Assembly (NCBI RefSeq): GCF_000213175.1
Contig: NW_009799099.1
Location: 546,038-610,037 of the forward strand
Length of the DNA stretch: 64,000 nucleotides
Reading direction: 5' to 3'
Source: Neurospora tetrasperma FGSC 2508
Taxonomy: Eukaryota; Ascomycota; Sordariomycetes; Sordariales; Sordariaceae
The translations under genes and the position numbers were made by a program. Below are positions 1-11,139 of the stretch, in pieces. The stretch's first letter is position 1; every line of letters starts with the position of its first letter. The notes below the pieces were generated by a model. The model was not told where the DNA came from and did not search any database. It saw only the letters and a program-made list of their open reading frames with translations.

Positions 1-1385
1 GAAACAATTTCACATGTTCGTCTTTTCCCTCTCTTCAATACATACCCATGCTCCATGCAATCAACCCCGTCATAAATACTACTATGATCTCTTTGCAAAA
101 GCGAACAAATGGCGAGACCCTGATAGCAGCCCAATGCAACTCAAGCGAAGAAAAAAAAGACCATCATCAAATCATAGAATATACCAACCGAGGTTGTAGG
201 GGAAAAAAAAAAAAAGGGGGGGGGGGGTTTTCGTTTTCGCTTTTGGGCCACCCGTTCCTGCATTTGTTTAGTTTCTCTTTCTTTTACCCCTGAATGTTGC
301 GTTGGTTGGGCTGATGGATGTATGGCTGGATTTCTTCACCGATCTCGCTGCTCTTTCTTCCACGAGCGGTTCTGGAAAATTGCACTGCACTGCAGCTAAT
401 GACTAGGCACGATACCAATAGTATGTAATGTACTAGGGGACTAACGAACATCTTGGTCCTATTGCCTACTTTGGGATGGTACCCTGGAAATGCGGTCTGG
501 AAGTTGGGGCTTAGTGCAGTGCCATTGTTTAGTTTTGAATTTGAATATAAAGTGGCTTCGAGTCTACCTCCTGTCATTGTTTGTTGAATGGCTATTGGTA
601 TCTACGATGGTGAGATATGTTCGGGAGACCTGAGCATGCATTTGCATGTGTCCTTCCTCAGTCAAAGGGGCGGCGGATCTTGCATGGCAGGCTTGGGGTG
701 ATTTGTTCCCTCCCCCCGATTGGTTACCAGACCTTGAGCTGAAGACCAGAAAGAGGATGAGGTTAAAGGTGAGATGTTTACAGTCCTACTCGTGGAGGTG
801 AGAATGCTGAGCAGGGCTGGAGAGGAATGGTATATGAATTAGGACATTTGGCTTCACAGGCGTGGTGATACGTCATAAGGCAAGGCGCGGCTACAGTTTG
901 AGCTTCCCAGCGTCTAACAAGATTTCAGAGGGCGAGAAACAAAATCAAACTCCATGAAGGAAACCAGTTCATCACCGTATGGTTCTCCATGCAAGAGCTG
1001 GTGCAGCCAAGCGAGCGAACACCAGTCATCCAGGAGACTAGCTTGAGGACCGGCAGAATGCTCAATGATCATACCCAAAGACAAGAGAACTGGAACTGAC
1101 CAAGGGAACGTCCGGATGTGCGTGAATAGAATGGGATCCTGACAAGGCTGGAAATCACATGCGATCTGTTGAGCCGACCGTGAACAAGGCTTCAGGTGTC
1201 GTGTGAGATCCAAAACCAGCACATGCCGATACCCATAAAAGAGGTCCATGTCTTGTCTATGCCAACTCCAATTCGAACCGTGTGGGAATAAAGATGGTGA
1301 TATACAGGTTAGTCTATTGAGTACTAGTTCTCTCTCTCGGGAACTGCACCCTGGTTCCGTGCCCAAGTATCGTAAAGTCCATCGC
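1..1385. other. Intergenic region left of QCR8
   Basis: No convincing gene is seen here. The stretch holds a run of 13 A followed by 12 G at about 203-227 and the presumed 3' untranslated region of QCR8. An ATG-initiated frame of 97 codons on the minus strand (577 down to 284) has no recognisable domain, no codon bias and no repeat of known signals, so it is not called. Confidence 0.6.
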
Positions 1386-2217
1386 TTACTCCTCCTGGCC
1401 AGCGAACTCAGCACGACCGGCCTTCGAGTTGAGGTAGTGGTTCCTAACCAGCAGAATCCCCTGTTAGAATGTGGCACTCTCTTGAACGACGACAACAACG
1501 GTCCCTCCTTTGCCATCCCGTGATCGAAATCCCTCGGGGCTGTGGGTGGTGGTGATGCAACGTACCGCTCGACAGCCCAGTTCATGATGTAGTAGCCGGC
1601 AACGAGGGAGGGGGCCCAGTAGAGGAACTGGGAGCTGACACGTCTGAAGGTGTTGAAGACGGCGTCGTGGGCAGTGCCGGCGAGGGGGTTCTGGCGGTTA
1701 GGGCTGATACCGTAGGAGATGATGCCCCTCTGCTTCATGCCACCTATTCGTCGAGAAGAGAAACAACATGGGTTAGATGGTCTTGTTCTGTCTCCAGGGT
1801 CGTCTCATCGGTTCGTCAAGGGTTCGGCGTGCGGGCGAGTGGGCGGGCGGTCATCAAGGTTCTTCGTCTTCTGGCTCGGCCATCTGTCGTGCCCTCATAT
1901 TCCCATTCCCTCCCATCCCGGTATTTCCCGTTGTTGAAGAATTGCCGTATGTTTGGTATCGGTGCATCGTCAATTGCAAAGGTTCCTACTCACCAAAGTT
2001 ACCCCAGCCACCAAGGTAGCTATATCAACATGCACGTTAGCTAACATCCAGAGCTGGATCGGAGGGGGAGCCGGCGCAAAGGGAAAAGGGCGCATCGCCA
2101 GTAGCTTGTGCCATGAAGTTCCGGGCTCTTCCAAATCACAAGTGGGAAGACTGACTGGTTGAACTTGCCGATAGGGGCACCGCCGCCGCCACCGAGCATG
2201 GTCTGAGTAGGACGCAT
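1386..2217 (-). CDS. QCR8: Cytochrome bc1 complex subunit 8 (QCR8)
   Basis: This is the small ubiquinone-binding-type subunit of respiratory complex III in the mitochondrial inner membrane. I assemble four exons on the minus strand: 2217-2156, 2019-1994, 1743-1566 and 1443-1386, giving 107 residues, close to the family's usual length. Donors are GTCAGT, GTGAGT and GTACGT, and each acceptor ends in TAG. The glycine-rich start (MRPTQTMLGGGGG) and the HYLGGWGNFGG and KQRGIISYGISP motifs are typical of fungal QCR8. One membrane helix lies at about residues 69-88, followed by a short basic tail ending in GQEE. The open frame runs on through intron 3, which makes a misleading 274-codon frame. A second complex III gene (QCR7) lies 16.5 kb to the right. 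Confidence 0.95.
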
Positions 2218-2880
2218 CTTGAAATATGTGTTGTCGCGAAACGCGCTATGGGGGTTATCAATCGGGTCGTGGTGAGGACGCAGTCGTCGTAAAGGTTCGG
2301 GAAGAGCTTCGCGCGGCGTTGAACCGGGTTTGACGAAGTTCGAACTGAAATCGGGCGACAGTGAGTGGCTGGCACTTCAGTTGCCAAGTGCCATGGAGCC
2401 GTCACTGGCAGGCGGAAACCCGAGTGCTGGAGGCTCAAAAGGGATTAGCATAAAAAGGTACAAGCTACAAGTACCTTTACAGCATCATTCTCTTTCAGCC
2501 CGCCTGGTGAACAAGGTGCACGGACCATCCGGACATGACGGGAATCCGTCTCACTGAACGCAAGCACTGAAAGAAGACATCCCCCGGGCCATGCGGGGAG
2601 CTTGAAAGAGCTGGGCCTGGTCCGGGCGACATGGCACTCCACTTTTTGCAGAAGCTCCATCCATCGCAACGACTGCTGCTTACTGCTGCAACTGGGGAAG
2701 CACCACCACCACCACCACGATCCACGGTCCACGACGTAGTCCAGTGTGTAGTGCGATAATCCTACAGCCCACCTTGAGGTATCCCCGGAAACGACGTCCA
2801 CGAATACTCCCGAGTCAGATCCCTCACCACCACATCAACCGAGTTCGATCCCCAAAACTTAATACAAACCGATATTCACA
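2218..2880. other. Divergent promoter region of QCR8 and PHB1
   Basis: This 663-base gap separates the head-to-head starts of QCR8 and PHB1, two mitochondrial inner-membrane genes, so shared regulation is possible. It contains a short CCA repeat near 2703-2718. I see no obvious TATA box or open frame with coding character. Confidence 0.5.
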
Positions 2881-3784
2881 ATGGCGGCAAGAGGGTTGGA
2901 CATGATCACCAAGTTCGCCATCCCGGCAACTGTTGGTGTGGCTCTTCTCCAAAACTCCATCTACGACGTCAGAGGTGGTTCGCGGGCGGTTATCTTCGAC
3001 AGAGTTGCCGGTGTGAAGGACACGGTCGTTAACGAGGGCACACACTTCCTCATCCCATGGCTGCAGAAGGCCATCATCTTCGATGTTCGCACCAAGCCTC
3101 GCAACATCCCTACCACCACCGGCTCCAAGGATTTGCAGATGGTCAGCTTGACGCTCAGAGTGCTGCACCGTCCTGAGGTGCAGGCTCTGCCCAAGATCTA
3201 CCAGGTGCGTTTACAAGAACTTGTCCCTTCGGACGGCTACCACGGATCACAACTTATACTAACTGATATCCCCACAGAACCTCGGCCCAGACTACGACGA
3301 GCGTGTCCTCCCCTCCATCGGCAACGAGGTACTCAAGTCCATCGTCGCCCAGTTCGACGCCGCCGAGCTCATCACGCAGCGTGAGGCCGTCTCGCAGCGC
3401 ATCCGCGCCGACCTCGTCAAGCGCGCCGCCGAGTTCAACATTGCGCTCGAGGATGTTTCCATCACCCACATGACCTTTGGCAAGGAGTTCACCAAGGCCG
3501 TCGAGCAGAAGCAGATTGCGCAGCAGGATGCCGAGCGTGCGCGCTTCATCGTCGAGCGTGCCGAGCAGGAGCGCCAGGCCAACGTCATCCGCGCCGAGGG
3601 TGAAGCCGAGAGTGCAGAGACCATCAGCAAGTCTATTGCCAAGGCTGGCGATGGTTTGATCCAGATCAGAAAGATTGAGGCGTCGAGGGAGATTGCCCAG
3701 GTGTTGGCTGCCAACCCCAACGTGGCGTATCTGCCCGGAGGTGGCAAGGGGACAAATCTGTTGATGAACGTTGGCAGGGCATAA
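2881..3784 (+). CDS. PHB1: Prohibitin-1 (PHB1)
   Basis: Prohibitin 1 forms the ring complex with prohibitin 2 in the mitochondrial inner membrane, where it acts as a scaffold and protects newly made membrane proteins from the m-AAA protease. Two exons, 2881-3204 and 3278-3784, are joined across a 73-base intron with donor GTGCGT, branch CTAAC and acceptor CACAG. The product is 276 residues, the normal length. An N-terminal hydrophobic anchor (about 8-28) is followed by the SPFH/PHB domain, with motifs such as [14 protein letters not shown] and EGTHFLIPW, and then by a charged coiled coil at about 180-240. The C-terminus keeps the typical YLPGGG segment. Confidence 0.97.
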
Positions 3785-5285
3785 ACGGGAGCAATCAGTA
3801 AGGGAAAGAGACGAAGATGGTCCTGCAGAAAGGGGACCAGGATACCTAGGCTACGGAGGTAAAGGGAGGTAATGACCAAAATGGGACTGTATTATTATGA
3901 TATGAGCATTGTGTATCTTCCCCGCTTAGGCACTTGTTACAATAGGAGCATGTTTGAACTTGACTTGTCTTTTGTCACTCGAGATGACATCCGAGTGAAT
4001 ACCTTAGCGGACGTGGTTATGGTGAAGGAATGGCCACTCTTTTCCTGAGGCTCCCAGTTCTGGCAAAGAAAAGTCACAACCATCCGATATAGGATTCCTG
4101 AGACGTGATATGCCTTACTAAGTGTATATTATGAAAGGTGAAAACGTTAGATACCCCAGACAGACCTCACAACGCCAGGGACGCATGGATCCCGTAACGC
4201 TTAGCGGCGGTTCGGTGGACCGATGGCCGAACGCAGGGGCCTCAGCTACCCGTCTTATGGGCATGTTTCCCGTTTCTTGGCTCAACCTCGAATTGTCATC
4301 AACTTCCTCTCAACAACACACTGAAAACACACACACGACATCAAAGACGAGGAGTTGAGAGGCTGGACATCTCCAGACTATCGCTTGACCTGTACTTGTC
4401 AGATATACTTAGTAGTATACGGTGCTCACCGCTGGCGTATGTGTTGCCCTCTGCTGGCTTTTGCATTTCATCCCTGCCTCTGCTGCCCATCTCAACTGCT
4501 GCAACCTAACCGGGCAACCTTTCAAAGACTCGGTTCATGCTGTCATCCCAAAGGTCCAACATTTTAAACTTTGCCGTTGGTCACACTCAAGGTTGACTTA
4601 ACGAGAAGAGCTGGAATATAGACCCACAACCTTTACCTGCTTCTTTACGTGATTGCGCCAAAGCCCACAAGCTGACGTTCTGTAGCCTCTTCGGATCCCA
4701 CGATTATCTCGGCGCTCCCTCTTTTATATATAACACATTCTGCGTTAAAGTTCGTTGCTTCAAAGACAAGACGAAATCAATATCACGCTGCGTATTACGA
4801 CTTTCAGGTGGATATTCGGTCTGACTACCCTGAGACTATAAAGTGAAGCAGCGAGTGAGTGCTGTGAACCGAGCCTTCCTTGTTTGCCCAATTCGTCAGC
4901 AAGTCGGTTTCACCATTTAATATCTTCGATTCACAACCTGGAAGCTCCCACCCCTTCTTGACAACGACATACAACATACCTTACCATATATCGATATTAT
5001 TCAGCATCTCACCGGGGCCAACTGATAAGAGTCTCCCACCCAAGTCGGCTTCTCCCAAGCGGACATCTACTTCATCAACTTCCAGAGTTGCCTACCATAG
5101 CACGTCTTCCAAGCTTCACGCGCGAGGTCGCAAATAGACTTTCAAGATCCCGTCATCTTGTGGTTCTATTGCCCTCAAGACCGCCCTTTCGCTCCATTAG
5201 CAACACGTCTATCCAGCGCCGGGACGACTCGCAGGAAGCAAACCCGTTGGCAAACCGTGACCCCTGGCCAACCCGCGCTCAAACA
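3785..5285. other. Intergenic region between PHB1 and REX3, with REX3 leader
   Basis: The left part is the PHB1 3' flank. The right part is the REX3 promoter and a long, CT-rich 5' leader of about 500 bases downstream of a TATA-like element. The REX3 reading frame stays open upstream to 5088 but only from a TTG codon, so that segment is treated as leader. No other gene is supported. Confidence 0.5.
4723..4732 (+). promoter_or_regulatory. TATA-like element upstream of REX3
   Basis: An isolated TTTTATATAT stretch in otherwise GC-balanced DNA lies about 555 bases before the REX3 ATG. It is the best TATA candidate in this gap. Its use is inferred from position only. Confidence 0.35.
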
Positions 5286-7382
5286 ATGGACACCGTTTTA
5301 CAGAACTTGGGGTCAATCCCCTGCCCGCATGGCGACAGGTGCACTGAGTCCGGATGTCTCTTTCAACATAGCTGGAACAAGAAGCCGGCCGCTCCAGCGT
5401 CAGCCAAACACGATGGTCCGGACGCAGATGACAATCCGCGAAAACGTCGCAAGCTGTCAACAGAACCTACCCAGAGTACAACGCCGACAACGGCAGAGTC
5501 TTCACAGCCCAACCCGGAGCCTGTGACGGCCAAGAAACCTGTGTCGCCCCCGCCACTGGGCCGAAAGCCAACAGTTTTGTCTGTTCAGTCAAGTCCGTCT
5601 GAAGCTCCCGCTACCCCAGCAACTAAACCGGCAGCCGTCTCATCACACGCCAATCCAACACCCGAGAAAAGCGCCGAGAAGAAGGTTCCCATTCGAAAGG
5701 CACAAGCTTCTCGGAAGGTCGAGACACTCAATCCTCGCATGCTCAAGGGTGTGGCACCTGCTACATTTGAATTTCGGTTCAAAGCATTGACGATGCTGCA
5801 CGAACAATTCGTCCGACTGAACAAAGAGATGGAAAAGGCGGCTGGAAAAGATGCGGAGAGCAAGAAGTTGATTCTTACTCCGCAAGAACTAATATGGCTC
5901 TCTCTGGACTTGGAGGAGAAGATTGCAATGGACAAGCCATCCATCTACAATAATGTCATCAAAAATCGCATCATGGGCTACAAGAAGATGACGCCCAAAC
6001 AATGGAAGGCAGAGCGTCTTGCAGAGATTAAGAAGGAAGAGGAACGCAAAGCCGCTGCGACTCAAGCAAGTTCCAAGAAGCAGGCCCTCCTCGGTCCTCC
6101 CAAGGAGATCAACACAGGTCTGACGCCGCAAGAAGAGATCGCCTTCCTACCACATGTTCTCACGTCCATCACCGAACTCGCCCAACATGGATACGTCCCC
6201 AAGCCGCCATCTGAAGAGGAAATCAAAAAGGCACGCGAGGGCGTTGAGGCTGCCATGGGCTGGGAGACATGCGACCGCTGCACCAAGCGTTTTCAAGTCT
6301 TCCCCGGCCGTCGCGAAGAGGACGGCGCTCTCACCAGCGGCGGTCCCTGCACCTACCACTGGGGCCGACTCATCTACCCAGAGCGTAACCCAACCAGTAC
6401 CGTCCAGCAAGAGAGGACTTACCGATGCTGCAAACAACTCGCCGGCGATTCAACCGGCTGTACAAGCTGCAGCACTCACGTCTTCACCGTCAAGTCCCCC
6501 GCCCGTCTAGCGACCATTGTGCCCTTTATGGAAACCCCCGAGAACCCCTCCGTACCCAAGGACCGCGCCGTCTGCTTCGACTGCGAAATGTGCTACACGG
6601 TCAACGGTCTTGAACTCGTTCGCTTGACGGCAGTCAACTGGCCTGACGGCAAAGAACTCCTTGACATCCTCATCCGCCCCATGGGCGAGATTCTCGACCT
6701 CAACTCCCGCTTCTCCGGCGTCTGGCCAGAGGATCTCATCAACGCCGAGCCATGGAAGCCCGTTGCTCCTCTTAACCCCGTCATCGACACCGATTCCTCC
6801 TCCAAGCCCCCAACCACCACCACCACCACCACCACCACCACCACCACCAACAACCCACCAGAACCAGACCAGCGCAAAAAGATGCAAATCGTCCCTTCCC
6901 TCGCCGTCGCCCGCGACTTACTATTCAGCTTCATATCCCCCGCCACCCCGCTCATAGGCCACGGCCTAGAAAACGACCTCAACGCTATGCGCATCTGCCA
7001 CCCCACGCTCATCGACACCGTTCTTCTCTTTCCACACAAAAAGGCCCTGCCCTATCGACACGGCTTGAAGATGTTGATGGAGTGGAACCTCAACAAGGCT
7101 ATCCAGGTAGAACCGGATGCTGATTCCGCCGATGGGACGACAGGACAGGGTGGAAAGCTACTGGGGCACGATTCAGCAGAGGACGCAAGGGCGGCGGGAG
7201 ACTTGGTCAGGTTCAAGATCCAGCATACGTGGGCGAGAATGAAGAGGGAGGGGTGGACGTTGAAGGATGGAGAGTTTGTGCCGCCGAAGGATTCGAAGGG
7301 GAAGAAGAGTGGTGGGGAGAAGCCGACGGAAGTGAGGAAGACGAGGGACGGCACGGAGGAGGGGGAGTTGGTTGAGGTTTAG
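5286..7382 (+). CDS. rex3: RNA exonuclease 3 (REX3)
   Basis: This is a 3'-5' RNA exonuclease of the DEDDh family; yeast Rex3 matures RNase MRP RNA and trims other small RNAs. The gene has a single exon of 698 residues. A CCCH zinc finger is at residues 13-28 (C13, C19, C24, H28), followed by a low-complexity Pro/Ser/Thr linker and the family's middle region. The nuclease core at about 428-640 shows Exo I FDCEM (D432, E434), Exo II with H559 and D564 (LIGHGLENDL) and Exo III with H628 and D633 (HDSAED). Residues 510-521 are twelve threonines encoded by an ACC microsatellite, lying between Exo I and Exo II. The start is the first ATG in the frame; upstream in-frame codons begin only at TTG. REX3 faces NAA10 tail to tail. 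Confidence 0.92.
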   Translation: MDTVLQNLGSIPCPHGDRCTESGCLFQHSWNKKPAAPASAKHDGPDADDNPRKRRKLSTEPTQSTTPTTAESSQPNPEPVTAKKPVSPPPLGRKPTVLSVQSSPSEAPATPATKPAAVSSHANPTPEKSAEKKVPIRKAQASRKVETLNPRMLKGVAPATFEFRFKALTMLHEQFVRLNKEMEKAAGKDAESKKLILTPQELIWLSLDLEEKIAMDKPSIYNNVIKNRIMGYKKMTPKQWKAERLAEIKKEEERKAAATQASSKKQALLGPPKEINTGLTPQEEIAFLPHVLTSITELAQHGYVPKPPSEEEIKKAREGVEAAMGWETCDRCTKRFQVFPGRREEDGALTSGGPCTYHWGRLIYPERNPTSTVQQERTYRCCKQLAGDSTGCTSCSTHVFTVKSPARLATIVPFMETPENPSVPKDRAVCFDCEMCYTVNGLELVRLTAVNWPDGKELLDILIRPMGEILDLNSRFSGVWPEDLINAEPWKPVAPLNPVIDTDSSSKPPTTTTTTTTTTTTNNPPEPDQRKKMQIVPSLAVARDLLFSFISPATPLIGHGLENDLNAMRICHPTLIDTVLLFPHKKALPYRHGLKMLMEWNLNKAIQVEPDADSADGTTGQGGKLLGHDSAEDARAAGDLVRFKIQHTWARMKREGWTLKDGEFVPPKDSKGKKSGGEKPTEVRKTRDGTEEGELVEV
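6813..6848 (+). repeat. (ACC)12 microsatellite inside REX3
   Basis: Twelve perfect ACC codons in a row encode polythreonine in a loop of the exonuclease domain. It is trinucleotide, so length changes keep the frame. Confidence 0.95.
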
Positions 7383-8068
7383 AGACGGATTGTCTCGTTG
7401 CTTAGAAGCCGGGAGGACTGGAAGACATTTAGTGGTGAAGAGAGGTTGTTTCGCTTTGGGGGCTTCTGCTTCATACAGGATCTACAATATGGTCTGTTTG
7501 CCAAGTTCGCGAGTTTATTAAAGTGATGCGCGAATTTTGCAACGATAGGTACAATCAGTAGACAAAAGCTATGCTTATTCGTTACTGCTCGGACTATTTG
7601 ACACACATTGGAAGTGCTCCACTGTAGAATTGATTGTGATGTTGCCAATTCTGTTCTGGCTGTGTCCTTCTACTTGTTCGTTGTTTACTTTGCCCCTTTC
7701 CGTCCCGTAGGCCAGCCTTTTTTCTTTTCTTTTCTTTTCATCTAATCCGTACAATGGGTATTTACAGAACCAACTTGAACAACTACTCTCAAATTGACTA
7801 CATGACTATTCACATATTTTGCATCCAAGTCGCTATGCCGGGCATCCATTCATCCCACCATTTTCGAAGTGATCGATCGGAAAAAGTCTAGACGCTTCAG
7901 TCTCCTTCTTCAAGAAAAACTGTAAAAAAAAAACTGACAAAAACAAAGAATCTTTCTTTTTTCCTTTTCCCAAACCCCAGCCAGTGATGCCAAGTCTAAT
8001 ATCAACGCTCTTCTTCTTCTTCCCCTCTTTACAAGCACACCGTCACAGCAGCAGCAGTAGTTATATCT
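7383..8068. other. Convergent 3' region of REX3 and NAA10
   Basis: Both neighbours end here. The stretch holds TTTTC-rich and A-rich tracts (about 7710-7740 and 7925-7965) that fit 3' untranslated and polyadenylation sequence. No gene is seen. Confidence 0.5.
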
Positions 8069-8960
8069 CTAGTGTTTACTCTCATCCCTCTCCACCAACT
8101 CACCCACACCTAACCCCCTACCGACCTTGACCTTAACCGTCTTATCCTCCTTTTTGTTGTTGTCTGCTTCAGGATCACGACCGACATCACCAACCGCCTC
8201 ACCCTCATCCACCCCTTCCGTGGATGATCCCTGCTTTCCTTCCTCGATTTGTGGCTTCTTCTCGTCCTTCTCGTCCAGCTGCTCGGCCAAAAGCGCCTCG
8301 CGGATGGGCGCCAGATCGAGCTTCATGCAAAAGGCGTCCTCGCCGTCAGCATAGTATTTGGCTTCCGTCTTCTCCGTCTTGAAGCCCAAAGTGTCGCGGT
8401 ACAGGTGGATGGCGGCGGCGTTGGAGACGCGCACGTGCAGAGAGACGTAGTGGGCGCCGAAGGTTTCGACCATTGCTTGTTCTGTTTTCACCCCGCGTCA
8501 ATGAGATGATAGGTTAGTTAGTGGTGCTTTGGTGTGGATGGTAATCGAGCGAGGCGAGGAAAGGAAATAAGAAAGAAAAAAGGAAAAGGAAAGGAGAGAA
8601 AAGGAAGATAAAGAGAGAGAGGGGGGAGGAGGGGGAGAACGACGTACGAGACTGCCTCATCAGCTTCTCGGCAATGCCGAGTCGCCTATGGGTGCGCATC
8701 ACGCTCAAGCTCGTAATGTGGCCGTGCTGCACTCCGTCCGTCGGCTCCTCCTCCATCTTGGCCAGGACGTAGCCGACGATCTTGGGGTAGTCGTAGGCGC
8801 TCTTGGCCGGGCGGCTCACGTCGACGGCGACATACGACAGCTGAGGCCATGAGAGCGCGTGGTACAGGTAGTACTTGAGGAAGTAGTTCTCGGGCAGGTT
8901 CTCGATGTTGGCGTGCTGGATCAGAGGGATGTCCGAGGGGCGGAGGACGCGGATATCCAT
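8069..8960 (-). CDS. NAA10: N-alpha-acetyltransferase catalytic subunit (NAA10/ARD1)
   Basis: This is the catalytic subunit of the ribosome-bound NatA complex, which acetylates the N-termini of nascent proteins after methionine removal. Exons 8960-8648 and 8481-8069 are joined across an intron with donor GTACGT and acceptor CACAG-type, giving 241 residues. The GNAT fold occupies about residues 1-155. The start [20 protein letters not shown] is diagnostic of ARD1. The acetyl-CoA loop RRLGIA is at 92-97 and is followed by QQAMVETF and HVRVSN. The last 80 residues form the charged Lys/Glu-rich tail typical of fungal ARD1. The intron falls just after the acetyl-CoA loop. The start is divergent from the short-chain dehydrogenase gene. 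Confidence 0.95.
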
Positions 8961-9767
8961 TGTGGCTGCTGGGATGGCGGTTCGGTCTGGAAGAGTGGTG
9001 GTGTTGGTGGTGACTTAGAGTGGGAGGGTTGACGACTTGGTGATAGCTTCAACTTTGGGATGGATGGTGGGCTCTGGGAGAAACAGCTGGACTGGTTAGT
9101 AACAGCTATGACAACGGTAGGATACGTGATACCGGCAACGAAGAGTATCCAGCTAGTAGAATACGGTGCAGTCTTCAGAGGAAGGCGGACTTACAAGAAG
9201 TGAGTCGCCTATGTCGGGGATCGGTGGTTCGGTGTTGCGGTCGCAGTTCACAACTTGTCAATGTTGAATTGGAGACTGCTTGACGCTGCGCTACCTACGG
9301 TGGTGGGAGGCTCTGGATCCACAATCCGCACTCCAATGTGGGGCACTTCCCGTGTGGAATCCAGACTGGCCTGACCCCTGGCGGCACAGCTTCACGGTTG
9401 GATGATGGTGGGACGGCTGCTATAGCCGCACAAATCGCGGGGCAGACAAGCCCAGGAGCTAGGGGCAGTCAACACCGGGCCAAGCGCGCCGTGGGTGCAG
9501 TGCGATGCGGGGGAGCTTCGTCTCAAAGCTTCTCCGAATTCATGATGATAGCCGACGATGAGGAAGTCAGACAATGTTCTCGTGACGCAGTAGAAATATA
9601 TATAAAGTGCTTTATATTCCCTGTACCTTAATTGACTCTAGCTTTCACCATCGTTTCTTCTGTTCCTGTGTGTTTGATTGCCGTGATACCCTCTTGATAC
9701 CCAGCCTCGAGCTACCCCACCATAGATCACTTATACCCGACTGACCAGAACGACAACACCACTTACA
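8961..9767. other. Divergent promoter region of NAA10 and the SDR gene
   Basis: The gap separates two head-to-head starts. A TATA-like element lies near the SDR side. No supported gene is present. Confidence 0.5.
9597..9606 (+). promoter_or_regulatory. TATA box of the SDR gene
   Basis: The run TATATATAAA lies about 160 bases before the SDR ATG and fits the canonical TATAWAW consensus. Its use is inferred from position. Confidence 0.5.
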
Positions 9768-10672
9768 ATGTCCCAACCACTCAAGGGCAAGCTCGCCATT
9801 GTTTCCGGCTCATCTAGGGGTTAGTAATCATATCGACCCGTCTCGAAATTATCATCAAGACACTAACAACACCAGGTATCGGCGCCGCCATCGCCGAGAA
9901 CCTCGCCTCCAAAGGCTGCAACCTCATCCTCAACTACACCACCCCCTCCTCCGCCTCCCTAGCCTCCGAGCTTTCCGACCGTCTCAACAAGACCTACTCC
10001 GTCTCCTCCGTGCCCGTCCAAGCCGACATTGGCACTCCCGAAGGCCCCCAAGCCATCATCGCCGCCGCCAAGTCCGCCTTCTCCAAGGCCGATGGCTCCC
10101 TCCAGATCGACATCATCATCAACAACGCCGGCATCGCCCGTAACGACTTGATTCCCAACGTCAAGGTAGACGACTTTACAGAAACCTACCGTGTCAATGT
10201 CCTAGGCCCCTTGCTGCTCGTCCAGGCCGCCCAGCCTTACCTTCCCAAGGACCGCTCTGGCCGCATCGTCAATATCTCCTCCGTCTCCTCTTCCACCGGC
10301 TTCATAGGCCAGTCCGTCTACGGCGGCTCCAAGGCCGCCATCGAAGCCATGACCCGCACCTGGAGCCGCGAGCTGGCTGAGAACTGCACTGTCAACGCTG
10401 TCAACCCGGGCCCGGTCGAGGGACCCATGTATGCGTCCAACTCGGAGGAGTTCCTGGAGGGCATCGAGGGGTGGATCAAGCACACGCCGCTGATGAAGGC
10501 GCGGGAGGATCTGCATGGCAAGGAGGCTGTGGAGGAGGCCAAGCAGTGGCATGGTAGGCTGGCGAAGACGGGGGAGATTGCGGGGGTGGTGGGCATGTTG
10601 TGTGGTGAGGAGGCGGGGTGGTGTACGGGACAGGTTGTTTGTGCTAATGGGGGGATGTTGATGTTGCATTAG
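9768..10672 (+). CDS. Short-chain dehydrogenase/reductase
   Basis: A classical SDR of 282 residues that binds NAD(P) and probably reduces a ketone or keto-acyl group; the substrate is unknown. Exons 9768-9819 and 9876-10672 flank a 56-base intron with donor GTTAGT. The intron splits the glycine-rich nucleotide loop, read as SGSSRGIG at residues 14-21, where the usual first residue T is S. NNAG is at 100-103. The catalytic serine lies in NISSVSSS, and the Y166-x3-K170 pair is in YGGSK. The C-terminus ends in a GGMLMLH-type cap. It resembles the FabG-like 3-oxoacyl reductase branch, but nothing here fixes the pathway. Its neighbours are unrelated housekeeping genes. Confidence 0.9.
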
Positions 10673-11139
10673 GTGTAGAGGAAGATGAAGTTGGTAGGGT
10701 TGTGATGTTGTCCAGGCCTCGAAAGATGAATAACCTATACATAGAGTCGATGTTTAGCATTTCATGATCAACTGAAGGTTTCGCGTGATGCTTGAAAACC
10801 GGTCTCATGGCCGTGTTACCCATGGCTGTGATTCGTGAAGATGGATGAAGATGAAAAGGGGAGTTTGTTTTGTTTTCCTCAGGGGTTGATGAGCAACTGA
10901 GTTACAGCGGACTAGGTACCGCTGGATAGGCGCAAAAGTGGGGACCAAACTTTCCTTATCAGTTGCCGTTCAGCACGCGGCAACGGCCCCCAGATCGCGC
11001 CTCGGTCTCTCATTCAACAAGACGAAGTCATTGTGATTCACAACTTCCCTTCAATTTACATCTTCGTGTGCTGGTATATTGTCGATCTTCCTTCTATTCC
11101 TAATTCTGCCCCCAAAAGCGAAGTCATCAATCAGACATC
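10673..11139. other. Intergenic region between the SDR gene and SPF45
   Basis: The stretch holds the SDR 3' flank and the SPF45 promoter. A CTAGGTACC-type motif occurs at about 10912-10920. No gene or clear element is seen. Confidence 0.5.

Noticed and set aside
914-1738. A 274-codon minus-strand open frame
   Set aside because: Only its first 59 codons are real (QCR8 exon 3). The rest reads through intron 3 and out of frame past the true stop; splicing restores the known protein end.
5088-5285. Arg/Ser-rich 66-codon extension upstream of REX3
   Set aside because: It looks like a targeting sequence but begins at TTG; there is no ATG in it, and the first ATG gives the normal CCCH-finger N-terminus.
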